A stretch of DNA of 64,000 nt from Paenibacillus_E sp040812395 (GTDB lineage Bacteria; Bacillota; Bacilli; Paenibacillales; NBRC-103111): NCBI RefSeq assembly GCF_040812395.1, contig NZ_JBFNXH010000004.1, forward strand, positions 186,001-250,000, given 5' to 3'. Under the pieces are notes generated by a model. That model ran no database searches, was not told where the DNA came from, and saw nothing but the letters and a program-made list of their open reading frames with translations. The first letter of the stretch is position 1; every line of letters begins with the position of its first letter. Positions 1 to 7,302 of the stretch are shown here, piece by piece. The position numbers and the translations under genes are program-made.

Positions 1-100
1 CGCTTGCGGCCGGGTTGACTGTTTCTGCTTTCTGTCCGCAACCTGCCAGAGTGACAAGCGCCGCGGATAAAACGAGCGTAACTAATGCTTTCTTTTTCAA
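1..100 (-). CDS. Lipoprotein, probable extracellular solute-binding protein, N-terminus only
   Basis: Only the first 33 codons lie in the window; the gene runs off the left edge. A TTG start at 98-100 is preceded by GAGAGGGG at good spacing. The product begins MKKKALVTLVLSAAL and reaches a lipobox LAGC followed by GQKAET, a classical type II signal peptide, so the mature protein would be anchored outside the membrane through the diacylated cysteine. Such starts in this kind of genome mostly belong to ABC sugar-binding proteins, and the co-directional Gfo/Idh/MocA dehydrogenase upstream fits sugar metabolism. The functional assignment is inference, because no mature domain is visible. Confidence 0.55.
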   Translation of the reverse strand, partial: MKKKALVTLVLSAALVTLAGCGQKAETVNPAAS

Positions 101-239
101 CTGTAAGACCCCTCTCTTTATTCCCATCAGTCGTTTGGACACTACACCGCTTATCCCTTTAACGCTTTCATTCGGCAAAGCGCAGATATATGGGGTACTG
201 CAGGCCCAATCAAACTAAGGTCAATTATTAATTAACCCT

Positions 240-268
240 AGTTTAATTCGGTAAAGCGTTTCCGTCAA
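240..268 (-). promoter_or_regulatory. Promoter with cre/LacI-like palindrome, upstream of the lipoprotein gene
   Basis: On the minus strand TTGACG (268-263) and TAAACT (245-240) are separated by 17 nt. A near-palindrome CGGTAAAGCGTTTCCG (249-264) with a central CG fills the spacer. It resembles catabolite-responsive or LacI-family operators, although it fits the strict cre consensus poorly. Repression of the sugar-binding gene by a LacI/CcpA-type protein is inference. Confidence 0.35.
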
Positions 269-273
269 TCGTT

Positions 274-1257
274 TTATCCCTGTTGGTAGAAATTTCTGAG
301 CAGCTCGTCCATGACCCGATTTGTCCTAGCTGCTGTAATTCCCGTGCTCGGACTGCGCCCAATCCCCCTCATTTCATCCACGATCGACTGAATCAGCGGC
401 TGTTGAATATGCGCCGGGTTCGGAATGGTCAACATCTCTATATGCCCGTCCGCCAGCTCGATGCGCACATCCTCCCCGAAGGTAGAGAAGCTGATTTTCC
501 CGCAGCTCCCGATAATTTCATTGCTATCGCTGCGCGTGTATGAACTAAAACACCACGCCCCCGTGCCGATAACCCCCGATTCGAACCTATACGTTCCGGT
601 CACCAAATCCTCCACAGCATGCTGGCCCGATTGATTGGCAGCGAAACCGTTCACCTCGCCGATTGGGCCTATTAGGTAATCGAGTATATCCAGCGTATGA
701 CTCGCCAAGTCAACGAATAACCCGCCACCGGCAAGCTCAGGCTGTAACCGCCAAGGGATGGATTGATCGCTTGCGGTTGCCCTCATCGTTTGCAGCTGCA
801 CAGATTGAACCAAGCGAATCTCGCCGATGGTTCCGCTATCCAACAGCTGTTTGATTTGGTTGAAGCGCGGCAAGCCTCTTCGATAATACGCGACAAATAA
901 CGGCACGCCAGCCGCTTCGCAAGCTCTCATCATATCGATGCATTCGGCGTAGTTTCTCGCCATCGGCTTCTCCACATAAACGGGCTTCCCGGCACGCGCA
1001 GCCATCAACGCATACTCCCGATGGAAGGCAGGCGGCGTAGCGACATACACCGCATTCACGTTAGGATCTTGAATGAGTGCCTCTGCGTTGTCATACCATG
1101 CGGCAACCTGGTGCCTGCGTGCATAATCCTCCGCCAACGCCCCGCTACGCCGCATCACTGCGACGAGCTCAGAGCCTTCTGCTTTCTGCAACGCAGGACC
1201 GCTTTTCACCTCCGTCACATCTCCGCAGCCTATAATCCCCCACCGAATTGTATCCAT
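274..1257 (-). CDS. Gfo/Idh/MocA family oxidoreductase
   Basis: The 327-residue product has the layout of NAD(P)-dependent sugar or inositol dehydrogenases. An N-terminal Rossmann fold carries IIGCGDV (residues 7-14, the GxGxxx dinucleotide loop). The family signature EKPMA (about residue 96) supplies the catalytic-region lysine. The C-terminal alpha/beta domain includes GGGLFVDLASHTLDILDYL, with the usual D and H. Length is typical of the family. The ATG at 1257 follows GGAGGT at a 6-nt gap. It probably oxidises a sugar, sugar acid or cyclitol in the cytoplasm, but the substrate cannot be read from the sequence. The next gene downstream on this strand is a lipoprotein that may be a sugar-binding protein. 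Confidence 0.9.
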   Translation of the reverse strand: MDTIRWGIIGCGDVTEVKSGPALQKAEGSELVAVMRRSGALAEDYARRHQVAAWYDNAEALIQDPNVNAVYVATPPAFHREYALMAARAGKPVYVEKPMARNYAECIDMMRACEAAGVPLFVAYYRRGLPRFNQIKQLLDSGTIGEIRLVQSVQLQTMRATASDQSIPWRLQPELAGGGLFVDLASHTLDILDYLIGPIGEVNGFAANQSGQHAVEDLVTGTYRFESGVIGTGAWCFSSYTRSDSNEIIGSCGKISFSTFGEDVRIELADGHIEMLTIPNPAHIQQPLIQSIVDEMRGIGRSPSTGITAARTNRVMDELLRNFYQQG

Positions 1258-1259
1258 AC

Positions 1260-1860
1260 GCTAACCTCCATTGATTTATTATGTACCGGCAAAATGACGA
1301 TGAAAGTCGTTCCCTTGCCCTCTACCGATTTCGTCTCCAATTTGCCTCCATGCTTCTGTACAATGCTGAGACATACAGACACAGGATATAGGATTCTTCA
1401 TTTTCGCAGCAAGCGAAGATCTTACGCACGTCAAGTCCGATCCATTCCTGCTCTTTCCTATGGAGAATCGATTGGAGGAGCTGGCGCACCCTTTCATTGA
1501 TATAAATAATTTTCCCATACACATCTGTAGCAAAAAAACACCCGGAATCTGGTTGACCATCCAGGACATCGTACTCCGCTTATAGATTAGCTTTTTTGCC
1601 AAACGGGCGTAAATTACGTATAACAAACCTATCGTGGATAGCCATACTACCCTGATTAAACCTGCTACGGTTTAAGACGTGTCCCGTGGTATATAGACAC
1701 CGATCAAGTATGGATAGACCCACAACGGTCAGCAAAACCCACCCCATTATTTTACATACACGCTCGTTCGCCACCCTTACCTGGTAAAGTTCCTTAAACA
1801 TATGTATTCGACACCAGTGAGCCGCCTCCTTCGCTGAAAAGAACAATCCGGCGTTCAAGG
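1260..1860 (-). pseudogene. Decayed PAS-domain sensor histidine kinase
   Basis: Read on the minus strand, pieces of a membrane sensor kinase lie in order but broken. A hydrophobic stretch (GWVLLTVVGLSIL) is followed by an in-frame stop. The same frame then continues as a PAS-like segment (DSGCFFATDVYGKIIYINER). After a frame change comes the very end of a kinase ATPase domain (LSIVQKHGGKLETK, then EGKGTTFIVILPV), close to the dehydrogenase start. The whole phospho-acceptor region and most of the ATP-binding domain are missing, so an internal deletion plus a stop and a frameshift are needed. Without these the parts read like a PAS-HisKA-HATPase kinase. No partner response regulator remains nearby. 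Confidence 0.65.
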
Positions 1861-1865
1861 TGCTT

Positions 1866-2451
1866 TCTGTTCTACTTTGTGCTGCCTTCTTCTTCTCTTT
1901 TCCCTAACCTGTTCCATCCGTATTCATAACCACGAACACCCCTGTAAGATTCCGGGTACATTTCGCCTCCGCAAGCTTCGCAAGAAAACGGTGGAGGTAC
2001 TGCCGGATCACCTATTCCCCATGCACAGCGATTTCGACGGAACTACGGTGCCTTATTCCAAGGTAACGTCCCTTTTCTCCCCCTGAGGCGGAACTGGGGT
2101 GCGTTAAATGAGCGAGAATCGTGCCTACACCCCGGCATTTCCCGCTCATAACGTACCGTAGTTCCGCGAAATGTCCTTACAACCGAAAATACCGCCACTT
2201 AACGCACCTACGTTCCGCTCACCCGTGCAAAAAGACGATCTATCGCAGATCGAGGGGTATTTCAATACTCCAAACCGTTGTGGCACTTCCGGATCTTCTA
2301 CGTCCATCATCTCAAATGCGCGTACCACACGATGCGGAATCTCTCCGCTCTGCTAGCTCGTCACACGTACCTGACGACATAGGCTTTCTGGCGTGTTAGA
2401 AAGAGGATCCCTATCCCTAATGTTTTAGTTCTGCAAAGGATTTAACCATTC
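1866..2451. repeat. Dispersed intergenic repeat, copy 1
   Basis: About 585 bp alignable by eye with 10535-11178 and, for its right two thirds, with 45079-45507. Shared landmarks are TTCTACTTTGTGCTGCCTTC, the run CTGCCGGATCACCTATTC, several GGAACT..GGTGC..TTA modules, GACGATCTATCGCAGATC, and a tail ending AAAGGATTTAACC. Arms 2088-2114 and 2143-2167 form an imperfect inverted repeat (GCGGAACT..GGT.CGTTA..TGAGCG). No open frame is conserved among copies. It fills the gap between a dead kinase gene and bmrA. Confidence 0.8.
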
Positions 2452-2499
2452 TTATCTGCGAAAAAGATTTATTTTAGGATGGCCGTCTCCAATAATGTT

Positions 2500-2546
2500 A
2501 AAAAAGACATTTCAGCACCTAAGAGTTAGGTATGAAATGCCTTTTT
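2500..2546 (-). terminator. Rho-independent terminator of bmrA
   Basis: Stem pairing GGCATTTCA with TGAAATGTC, extended by CCTAA/TTAGG, followed on the minus strand by TTTTTT, 17 nt after the bmrA stop. A T-run also exists on the plus strand, so it may act both ways. Confidence 0.8.
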
Positions 2547-2562
2547 CCTTTATATGCGTGCT

Positions 2563-4383
2563 TCAGTGTGCGCGAACTGCGCTGCTGGCGGTCTCTTGTT
2601 CTGCCAGATCCCCCATGCGCGCCTGATCTTGCAGCTGAAGCTGCTGCGTGGCGAACTCCCGGTACATCTCATGCGACTCAAGCAGTTGCTGATGTGTTCC
2701 TGTGCCCGTTACTTTGCCTTTATCAAGGAAGACGATCTGATCCGCGTCTACAACGGTAGACAGGCGATGTGCGATGACGAGCGTTGTGCGTCCTTTCATC
2801 AAATTTTGCAGCGCCTGCTGCACAACGACCTCTGACTTGCTGTCGAGGCTTGATGTGGCTTCGTCCAGCATCAAAATCTTCGGATCCCGCAGCAAGGCCC
2901 GCGCAATGGCGATCCGCTGTCGCTGCCCGCCAGAAAGCTTAATGCCGCGCTCGCCAACCTCGGTGTCATATTGCTCCGGCAAATCTTCGATGAAGGCATG
3001 CGCATAGGCCATCTGCGAAGCGCGCTGCAGCTCCTCCTCGGACACCTCTCGCTCCATGCCGTAGCAGATATTATCGCGAATGGTGCCGGCGATGAGCGGG
3101 CTTTCCTGGGAAACATAGCCGATTTGGCTTCTCCAGGAAATGAGCGAGAACTGATCAATGGCTTCATTGCCGAGACGAATCGTCCCTTCCTGAGGCGCGT
3201 AGAATCTCTCCAGCAGCGAAAACATCGTTGTCTTGCCGCTGCCGCTTGGCCCAACAATCGCCGTGACTTTGCCCGCATCCATGGTGAAGCTGACATTTTT
3301 CAGAACAGGCTCGCCCTCTTTATAACTGAATTTCACTTGATCCAGGTGAAGCGGCAGCGAAGCATTTCTAACAGCATTCCCGGCATGCGGGTTCTCTTCT
3401 TCATGGTCCAGTACCTTCAGGATCGTGTCGGTAGCGCCCATCGTTTTCTGCATTTGGTTGAAAAACTGCGTAATCTGCGTAATCGGCATCACAATCTGGA
3501 ACAAATACAGCATGAAAGCGACCAATTGACCCGCTGTAATAGCTCCCGAGGAAACGCGCATCCCGCCATAACCGAAGAGCACGACCAACAGCATCAGCAT
3601 GACAAATGAAACGAGCGGCGCCATCAACGCTTGAATTTTGCCTTCTTTTAATCCAAATTGGAACAACCTCTGAATGCCCGAGCTTCCTTCCTGATATTCG
3701 AGCGCTTCCGCATTCGCGGCTTTAACTAAACGAATTTCGGAGAGTACCCGATTCAGTATCGAAGTGAAGCTTGCCGTTTCCCCCTGCAGGCCTTTGGAGA
3801 TTTTAAACATTTGCCGGCCTAGCGGAAAAAGAATGAGGAACGCCAGCGGAAATACGCTGAACATGATCAGTGTCATTTTCCAATCCATATAAAGCAGAAC
3901 GACGACCGATCCAATGATCGATATAATTCCTGTAATAAAACCTGACATATGCTCCGTGATGAGACCTTTGATCACCGAGGTGTCGTTCGTCATCCGGGAG
4001 ATGGTATCCCCTGTCTGGTGGTTGTCGTAATAACCGACAGGAAGCACGAGGAGCTTCTTCCACAAGCGGTCTCGAATTCCCGCCACGACGCGCTGTCCTG
4101 CATAGTTCAGCAGGTAAACCGAGATTCCTGCGGCAATCGCCTGTGCGACAAAAGCAATCGCCATACCGCTAATCTGCCCCCAGCTCAGGGAGCTAATGGA
4201 GAAACTGTCGACGACATTTTTGGTAAACAGCGGGATCACCAGTCCCACTAATGTAGAAATAATGCTTAATCCGAGCGCTATGCTTAACACTAGTTTAGGC
4301 GGATTCGCTTGAATGAGCAGGCGGAGGAATGCGCGCCAGTTGCCCTTGCCCGATCGCTCTGTTGATTGGTTTGCAGCAGCCAT
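2563..4383 (-). CDS. bmrA: BmrA-type multidrug ABC exporter (fused membrane and ATPase domains)
   Basis: The 606-residue half-transporter would act as a homodimer that exports lipophilic drugs across the membrane using ATP. Six membrane helices occupy roughly residues 30-330. The nucleotide-binding domain follows, with Walker A GPSGSGKTT (about 378), the ABC signature LSGGQRQR (about 480), Walker B ILMLDEAT (about 500) and the H-loop VIAHRLS. The membrane domain closely follows B. subtilis BmrA/YvcC: LIPLFTKNVVDSFS, HMSGFITGIISIIGS and LVAFMLYLFQI are recognisable. The ATG at 4383 has AAGGAGAAG upstream. A GbsR/MarR-like regulator gene lies upstream on the same strand but is separated by a terminator, so bmrA likely has its own promoter. 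Confidence 0.93.
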   Translation of the reverse strand: MAAANQSTERSGKGNWRAFLRLLIQANPPKLVLSIALGLSIISTLVGLVIPLFTKNVVDSFSISSLSWGQISGMAIAFVAQAIAAGISVYLLNYAGQRVVAGIRDRLWKKLLVLPVGYYDNHQTGDTISRMTNDTSVIKGLITEHMSGFITGIISIIGSVVVLLYMDWKMTLIMFSVFPLAFLILFPLGRQMFKISKGLQGETASFTSILNRVLSEIRLVKAANAEALEYQEGSSGIQRLFQFGLKEGKIQALMAPLVSFVMLMLLVVLFGYGGMRVSSGAITAGQLVAFMLYLFQIVMPITQITQFFNQMQKTMGATDTILKVLDHEEENPHAGNAVRNASLPLHLDQVKFSYKEGEPVLKNVSFTMDAGKVTAIVGPSGSGKTTMFSLLERFYAPQEGTIRLGNEAIDQFSLISWRSQIGYVSQESPLIAGTIRDNICYGMEREVSEEELQRASQMAYAHAFIEDLPEQYDTEVGERGIKLSGGQRQRIAIARALLRDPKILMLDEATSSLDSKSEVVVQQALQNLMKGRTTLVIAHRLSTVVDADQIVFLDKGKVTGTGTHQQLLESHEMYREFATQQLQLQDQARMGDLAEQETASSAVRAH

Positions 4384-4458
4384 TTTTACTCTTCTCCTTT
4401 ACCCGAGCGGACTCCAGGTCCGTCTCTTTGTATGATTGATCTTATAAACGAATCATAC

Positions 4459-4480
4459 ACATTCAATTTAAACTGAATGT
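4459..4480. promoter_or_regulatory. Palindrome upstream of bmrA, candidate operator
   Basis: ACATTCA and TGAATGT flank 8 nt (ATTTAAAC) about 75 bp upstream of the bmrA start and directly after the regulator's terminator. Symmetry and position suit a binding site for a MarR-type regulator. No direct proof is visible. Confidence 0.4.
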
Positions 4481-4492
4481 AAACAAAACAAA

Positions 4493-4533
4493 AAAGCCTG
4501 ACATATCCGTTCTCTACGGATTATGACAGGCTT
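4493..4533 (-). terminator. Terminator overlapping the stop codon of the MarR-like gene
   Basis: Stem AAAGCCTG..TATCCGT against ACGGAT..CAGGCTTT, with a TTTTTTG tract on the minus strand. The upstream arm is built from the last codons (Q-S-L-S-stop) of the regulator gene. Confidence 0.8.
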
Positions 4534-5066
4534 TGGTTACTTTTATTCGAATTATTCCGATGAACCGATACACATTTCTCCCACTCTTTTTCAACTTCCT
4601 TGATCATAGGGAGCAGCATATTGTACATGGTAGCGATTTGGGAAAATCGTTGTTGAAAATGCTTGAGCGACTCTTGCTCTTCAGAACCGGAAGTTTCAAT
4701 GCCAGATAATTCTTGCAGCGTTCTAGCGGCCCAATTATGATAATTTTCTAAATCAGTGAGGATGCGACGAAAATGATTCAAGCTGTAATATTCGGACATA
4801 TAGTAATAGTCTCTGCGGTCATTGCTGGATGGCATTTTCCGGCACATACCCAGTCGTTCCATATGGCGTATTTGAACGCTTACAGCAGCTTTAGTGACTC
4901 CTAGCTGTTCCACAATATCATGCAAACTAAGCGGCCCCGTTGCAAACATGAGTTGCGTAAATATTTTGCCAACCAAAGGGCTGAAGCCTTTACTCTCATA
5001 ATTCAACGATAAGAAATCGCTTATATGCTGCTTCCACTCAGAGAAAGTTTGTTCATGTTGATCCAT
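4521..5066 (-). CDS. GbsR/MarR-like winged-helix transcriptional regulator
   Basis: The 181-residue protein has a winged helix in its N-terminal half. GFSPLVGKIFTQLMF and PLSLHDIVEQLGVTKAAVSVQIRHM (about residues 45-75) read like the GbsR branch of the MarR superfamily, and the RRDYYYM wing follows. The C-terminal part is helical and probably dimerises. It lies upstream of bmrA on the same strand and divergent from the repeat-protein gene at 5321, whose promoter carries strong palindromes. Control of one or both neighbours is therefore likely but inferred. ATG 5066 follows AAGGGAGAG. Confidence 0.8.
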   Translation of the reverse strand: MDQHEQTFSEWKQHISDFLSLNYESKGFSPLVGKIFTQLMFATGPLSLHDIVEQLGVTKAAVSVQIRHMERLGMCRKMPSSNDRRDYYYMSEYYSLNHFRRILTDLENYHNWAARTLQELSGIETSGSEEQESLKHFQQRFSQIATMYNMLLPMIKEVEKEWEKCVSVHRNNSNKSNQSLS

Positions 5067-5204
5067 CCCTTACTCTCCCTTGCTGACAAGAAATTTTGAT
5101 TACGTAACATTATCATAGACTAATTACAGAACGACAGTCAACATAATGACGATTTTTGGCAAACATCGACTTTGTGAACATTGTGCAACATTTCGCCCAA
5201 AGGA

Positions 5205-5233
5205 TTGACATGGGAATATATGAGACTTATATT
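5205..5233 (+). promoter_or_regulatory. Near-consensus sigma-A promoter of the repeat-protein gene
   Basis: TTGACA (5205-5210), 17 nt, TATATT (5228-5233). The expected start of transcription is near 5240, giving an untranslated leader of about 80 nt. Confidence 0.75.
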
Positions 5234-5239
5234 TAGTAT

Positions 5240-5287
5240 CGTTAACAATGTTGTTAACGTTAAATACAGTAAGTAAATTAATTACTG
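5240..5287. promoter_or_regulatory. Two palindromes at the transcription start, candidate operators
   Basis: CGTTAACAATGTTGTTAACG (5240-5259) has 9-bp perfect arms around TG. Just downstream CAGTAA and TTACTG flank 9 nt (5267-5287). Placed at +1 to +48 of the promoter, they would block initiation or early elongation if bound. The divergently encoded GbsR/MarR-like protein is the obvious candidate ligand. Confidence 0.6.
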
Positions 5288-5320
5288 CAATTCCCTACAT
5301 ACAAAGAGGAGATGACCATC

Positions 5321-7024
5321 TTGAAAAAATCACTACAAATTCTCACAACAAGCACATTAGCCACTGTACTTCTTTTGTCCGGAGCTGCCGCTTCTGCAGG
5401 TAAAGCTTCTGCCGCTGAAGCATCCGCTTCAAAGGCCACTCTGCAAGCAGGCTCCTTCGCCAGCCAACTTATCCAATACCGTCTTTCTAATCTTGCTCAA
5501 GATGCTGCTTTCGTATCCGGTAAAGAAACTAGCGATATCCAAAGCGCACTTGCAAATGGAAATAATTTGATCCAAGCGACGAATCTTACCAGCAAAGACA
5601 TCCTGAATGGTTTGACGCCAATCATCTACGAAGATCTGTACCAAGCACAAAGCTTCGGTTTGATTACAACCGACGAATTTAAAGCTGCCGAAGATGAAGC
5701 TGCGGGGCAACTCAGCCAAGTCATCGACACTAACGGCTATCAAGCAACCTCTAAGAACAGCACCGCTGCTCTTGCACATATCGTAATCAATCGTTTGAAT
5801 AACGTTATTGTAGACACCGCTAGTTATGGCAAGAAAGACACAAAAGATGTTCTCGACGATCTTCACTACGGCAAATCCCTAGTCGCTTCCGCAGGCTCAC
5901 TTGATCCAGGCGAATTGCAAAGCAAAATGCTGAATGCCCTCAGACAAGAACTTCAATTCCAAGTGACTATGAATCTCGCTTCTCAAGCTGACGTTAATAC
6001 ATATTACGCTCTAGCAGCCGATAAACTCACGAACATCCTCAATACGCCTGGCTATCAACCTGTTGTCAAGAAAGCCACTCCAGCAGATTTGGACAAATTA
6101 GTGAGCAGCCGCATCAGCCATATCATCAATGATACTGCTTTCTATGCCCACAAAGATTTGAGAGACGTCCTGGATGACCTGCATCAAGGCAAAACGCTGA
6201 TCGCTTCTGCGGCTTCCTTAGATCCGGGCGAGCTCAGTACCAAACTGTTGAACAGCATCAAACAAGAACTTCAATTCGAAGTGACCTTGAATCGTGTTAC
6301 ACAAGCAGATGCCGACAAGAGCTATGCCGCAGCCACTGCCAAAATTTCAGATATCATTAGTACACCTGGCTATCAATCCGAAGAAGATAAACCCGCTCCT
6401 GCCGACTTGGAAAATCTGATAAATTCCCGTATTGATCGTATTATCAGCGATTCAGCTTTCTATGCGGATAAAGATTTGCAAGACGTTCTCGATGATCTGT
6501 ACCAAGGCAAATCGCTTGTCGCTTCCGCGGCTTCCTTGGACCCGGGCGAACTCAACGCCAAACTGTTGAATAGCATCAAACAAGATCTTCAATTCGAAGT
6601 TTCCATGAATCGCGCTACACAAGCAGATGCCGATAAGAGCTACGCGGAAGCCGCTGCTAAAATTTCCAACATCATTAGCACGCCTGGGTATCAGCCAGAA
6701 AAAGCCCAGCCTGCTGCCACTGATTTAGAGAAACTCGTATCGGTTCGTATTGATCGTATTATCAACGATACGGCTTTCTATGCAAATAAAGATGTGCAAG
6801 ACGTTCTGGATGATCTTCATCAAGGCAAAACGCTCGTCGCTTCCGCTGCTTCCTTGGACGCTGGCGAACTCAAAGACAAAATGCTGAATAACGTCAAGCA
6901 AGATCTTCAATTCGAAGTTTCCATGAATCACGCTACACAAGCAGATGCCGATAAGTATTATGCGGAAGCTGCTGACAAAATCGCTTCTATTATTTATACA
7001 CCTGGTTACTCAGCTAACAATTAA
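5321..7024 (+). CDS. Secreted protein made of about 105-residue tandem repeats
   Basis: Family not recognised. A signal peptide (KKSLQILTTSTLATVLLLSG, then AAASA) is followed by five units. The first is divergent and the other four are clear. The LDDL(H/Y) motif recurs at nucleotides 5854, 6169, 6487 and 6805, a period of 315-318 bp. Each unit reads roughly SRI..II.DTAFYA.KD.(R/Q)DVLDDLHQGK, then LVASAASLDPGEL, then a helix ending QFEV, and closes with NI(I/L).TPGYQ. Predicted structure is mostly helical; there are no cysteines and no membrane anchor. TTG at 5321 is preferred over ATG at 5312 because GAGGAG directly abuts that ATG. A strong regulated promoter suggests an abundant extracellular or wall-matrix protein. 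The function is unknown. Confidence 0.85.
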   Translation: MKKSLQILTTSTLATVLLLSGAAASAGKASAAEASASKATLQAGSFASQLIQYRLSNLAQDAAFVSGKETSDIQSALANGNNLIQATNLTSKDILNGLTPIIYEDLYQAQSFGLITTDEFKAAEDEAAGQLSQVIDTNGYQATSKNSTAALAHIVINRLNNVIVDTASYGKKDTKDVLDDLHYGKSLVASAGSLDPGELQSKMLNALRQELQFQVTMNLASQADVNTYYALAADKLTNILNTPGYQPVVKKATPADLDKLVSSRISHIINDTAFYAHKDLRDVLDDLHQGKTLIASAASLDPGELSTKLLNSIKQELQFEVTLNRVTQADADKSYAAATAKISDIISTPGYQSEEDKPAPADLENLINSRIDRIISDSAFYADKDLQDVLDDLYQGKSLVASAASLDPGELNAKLLNSIKQDLQFEVSMNRATQADADKSYAEAAAKISNIISTPGYQPEKAQPAATDLEKLVSVRIDRIINDTAFYANKDVQDVLDDLHQGKTLVASAASLDAGELKDKMLNNVKQDLQFEVSMNHATQADADKYYAEAADKIASIIYTPGYSANN

Positions 7025-7039
7025 TCTATAGCAACGAAA

Positions 7040-7078
7040 AAACTGCCCTCTATGCTTATGCAATGGAGGGCAGTTTTT
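7040..7078 (+). terminator. Terminator of the repeat-protein gene
   Basis: AAAAACTGCCCTC and GGAGGGCAGTTTTT pair around a 14-nt loop and end in a T-run, 16 nt after the stop. It is symmetric enough to work in both directions. Confidence 0.9.
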
Positions 7079-7083
7079 CTAGG

Positions 7084-7275
7084 TTATTCGAATAGGCCGA
7101 CTTTATTCGCGAAGGACTTAACCGAACATCGTTCCCCAGAACATGTGCTCGAAAGGCATTTTCACCACACAGCCATCCGATAGAGGCTGACAATCTCCCC
7201 GCCAAGCGCCTTCACGTAAAACTCAGCATGCTTTCTGGCATCGCTGCTGTAAATGTACGGACTTAGTGTAGCCAC
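7084..7275 (-). pseudogene. Decayed VOC/glyoxalase-fold (PhnB/YjdN-like) gene
   Basis: The minus strand reads TLSPYIYSSDARKHAEFY, then VKALGGEIVSLYRMA, then a stop. In another frame it reads VVKMPFEHMFWGTMFG, then VLRE and, after a further shift, KVGLFE. These match the start (beta-strand plus AxxFYxxALGGE) and the end (MPF..xFWGxxFGxLxDKFG) of PhnB-like VOC proteins. About half of the usual length of roughly 140 residues is gone, and at least two frame changes separate the pieces. It has no start codon or ribosome site. This is a short fossil between two converging genes. Confidence 0.6.
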
Positions 7276-7302
7276 GCGGGAGAGATAAGCAACTCCGCAG
7301 GT

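Noticed and set aside
1877..2399. Small reading frames inside repeat copy 1, with counterparts in copies 2 and 3
   Set aside because: Frames are interrupted differently in each copy and have no start signals; the conserved unit is the DNA or RNA, not a protein.
2871..3609. Frames of 141 and 212 codons overlapping bmrA
   Set aside because: Both are alternative frames of an intact ABC exporter with complete motifs.
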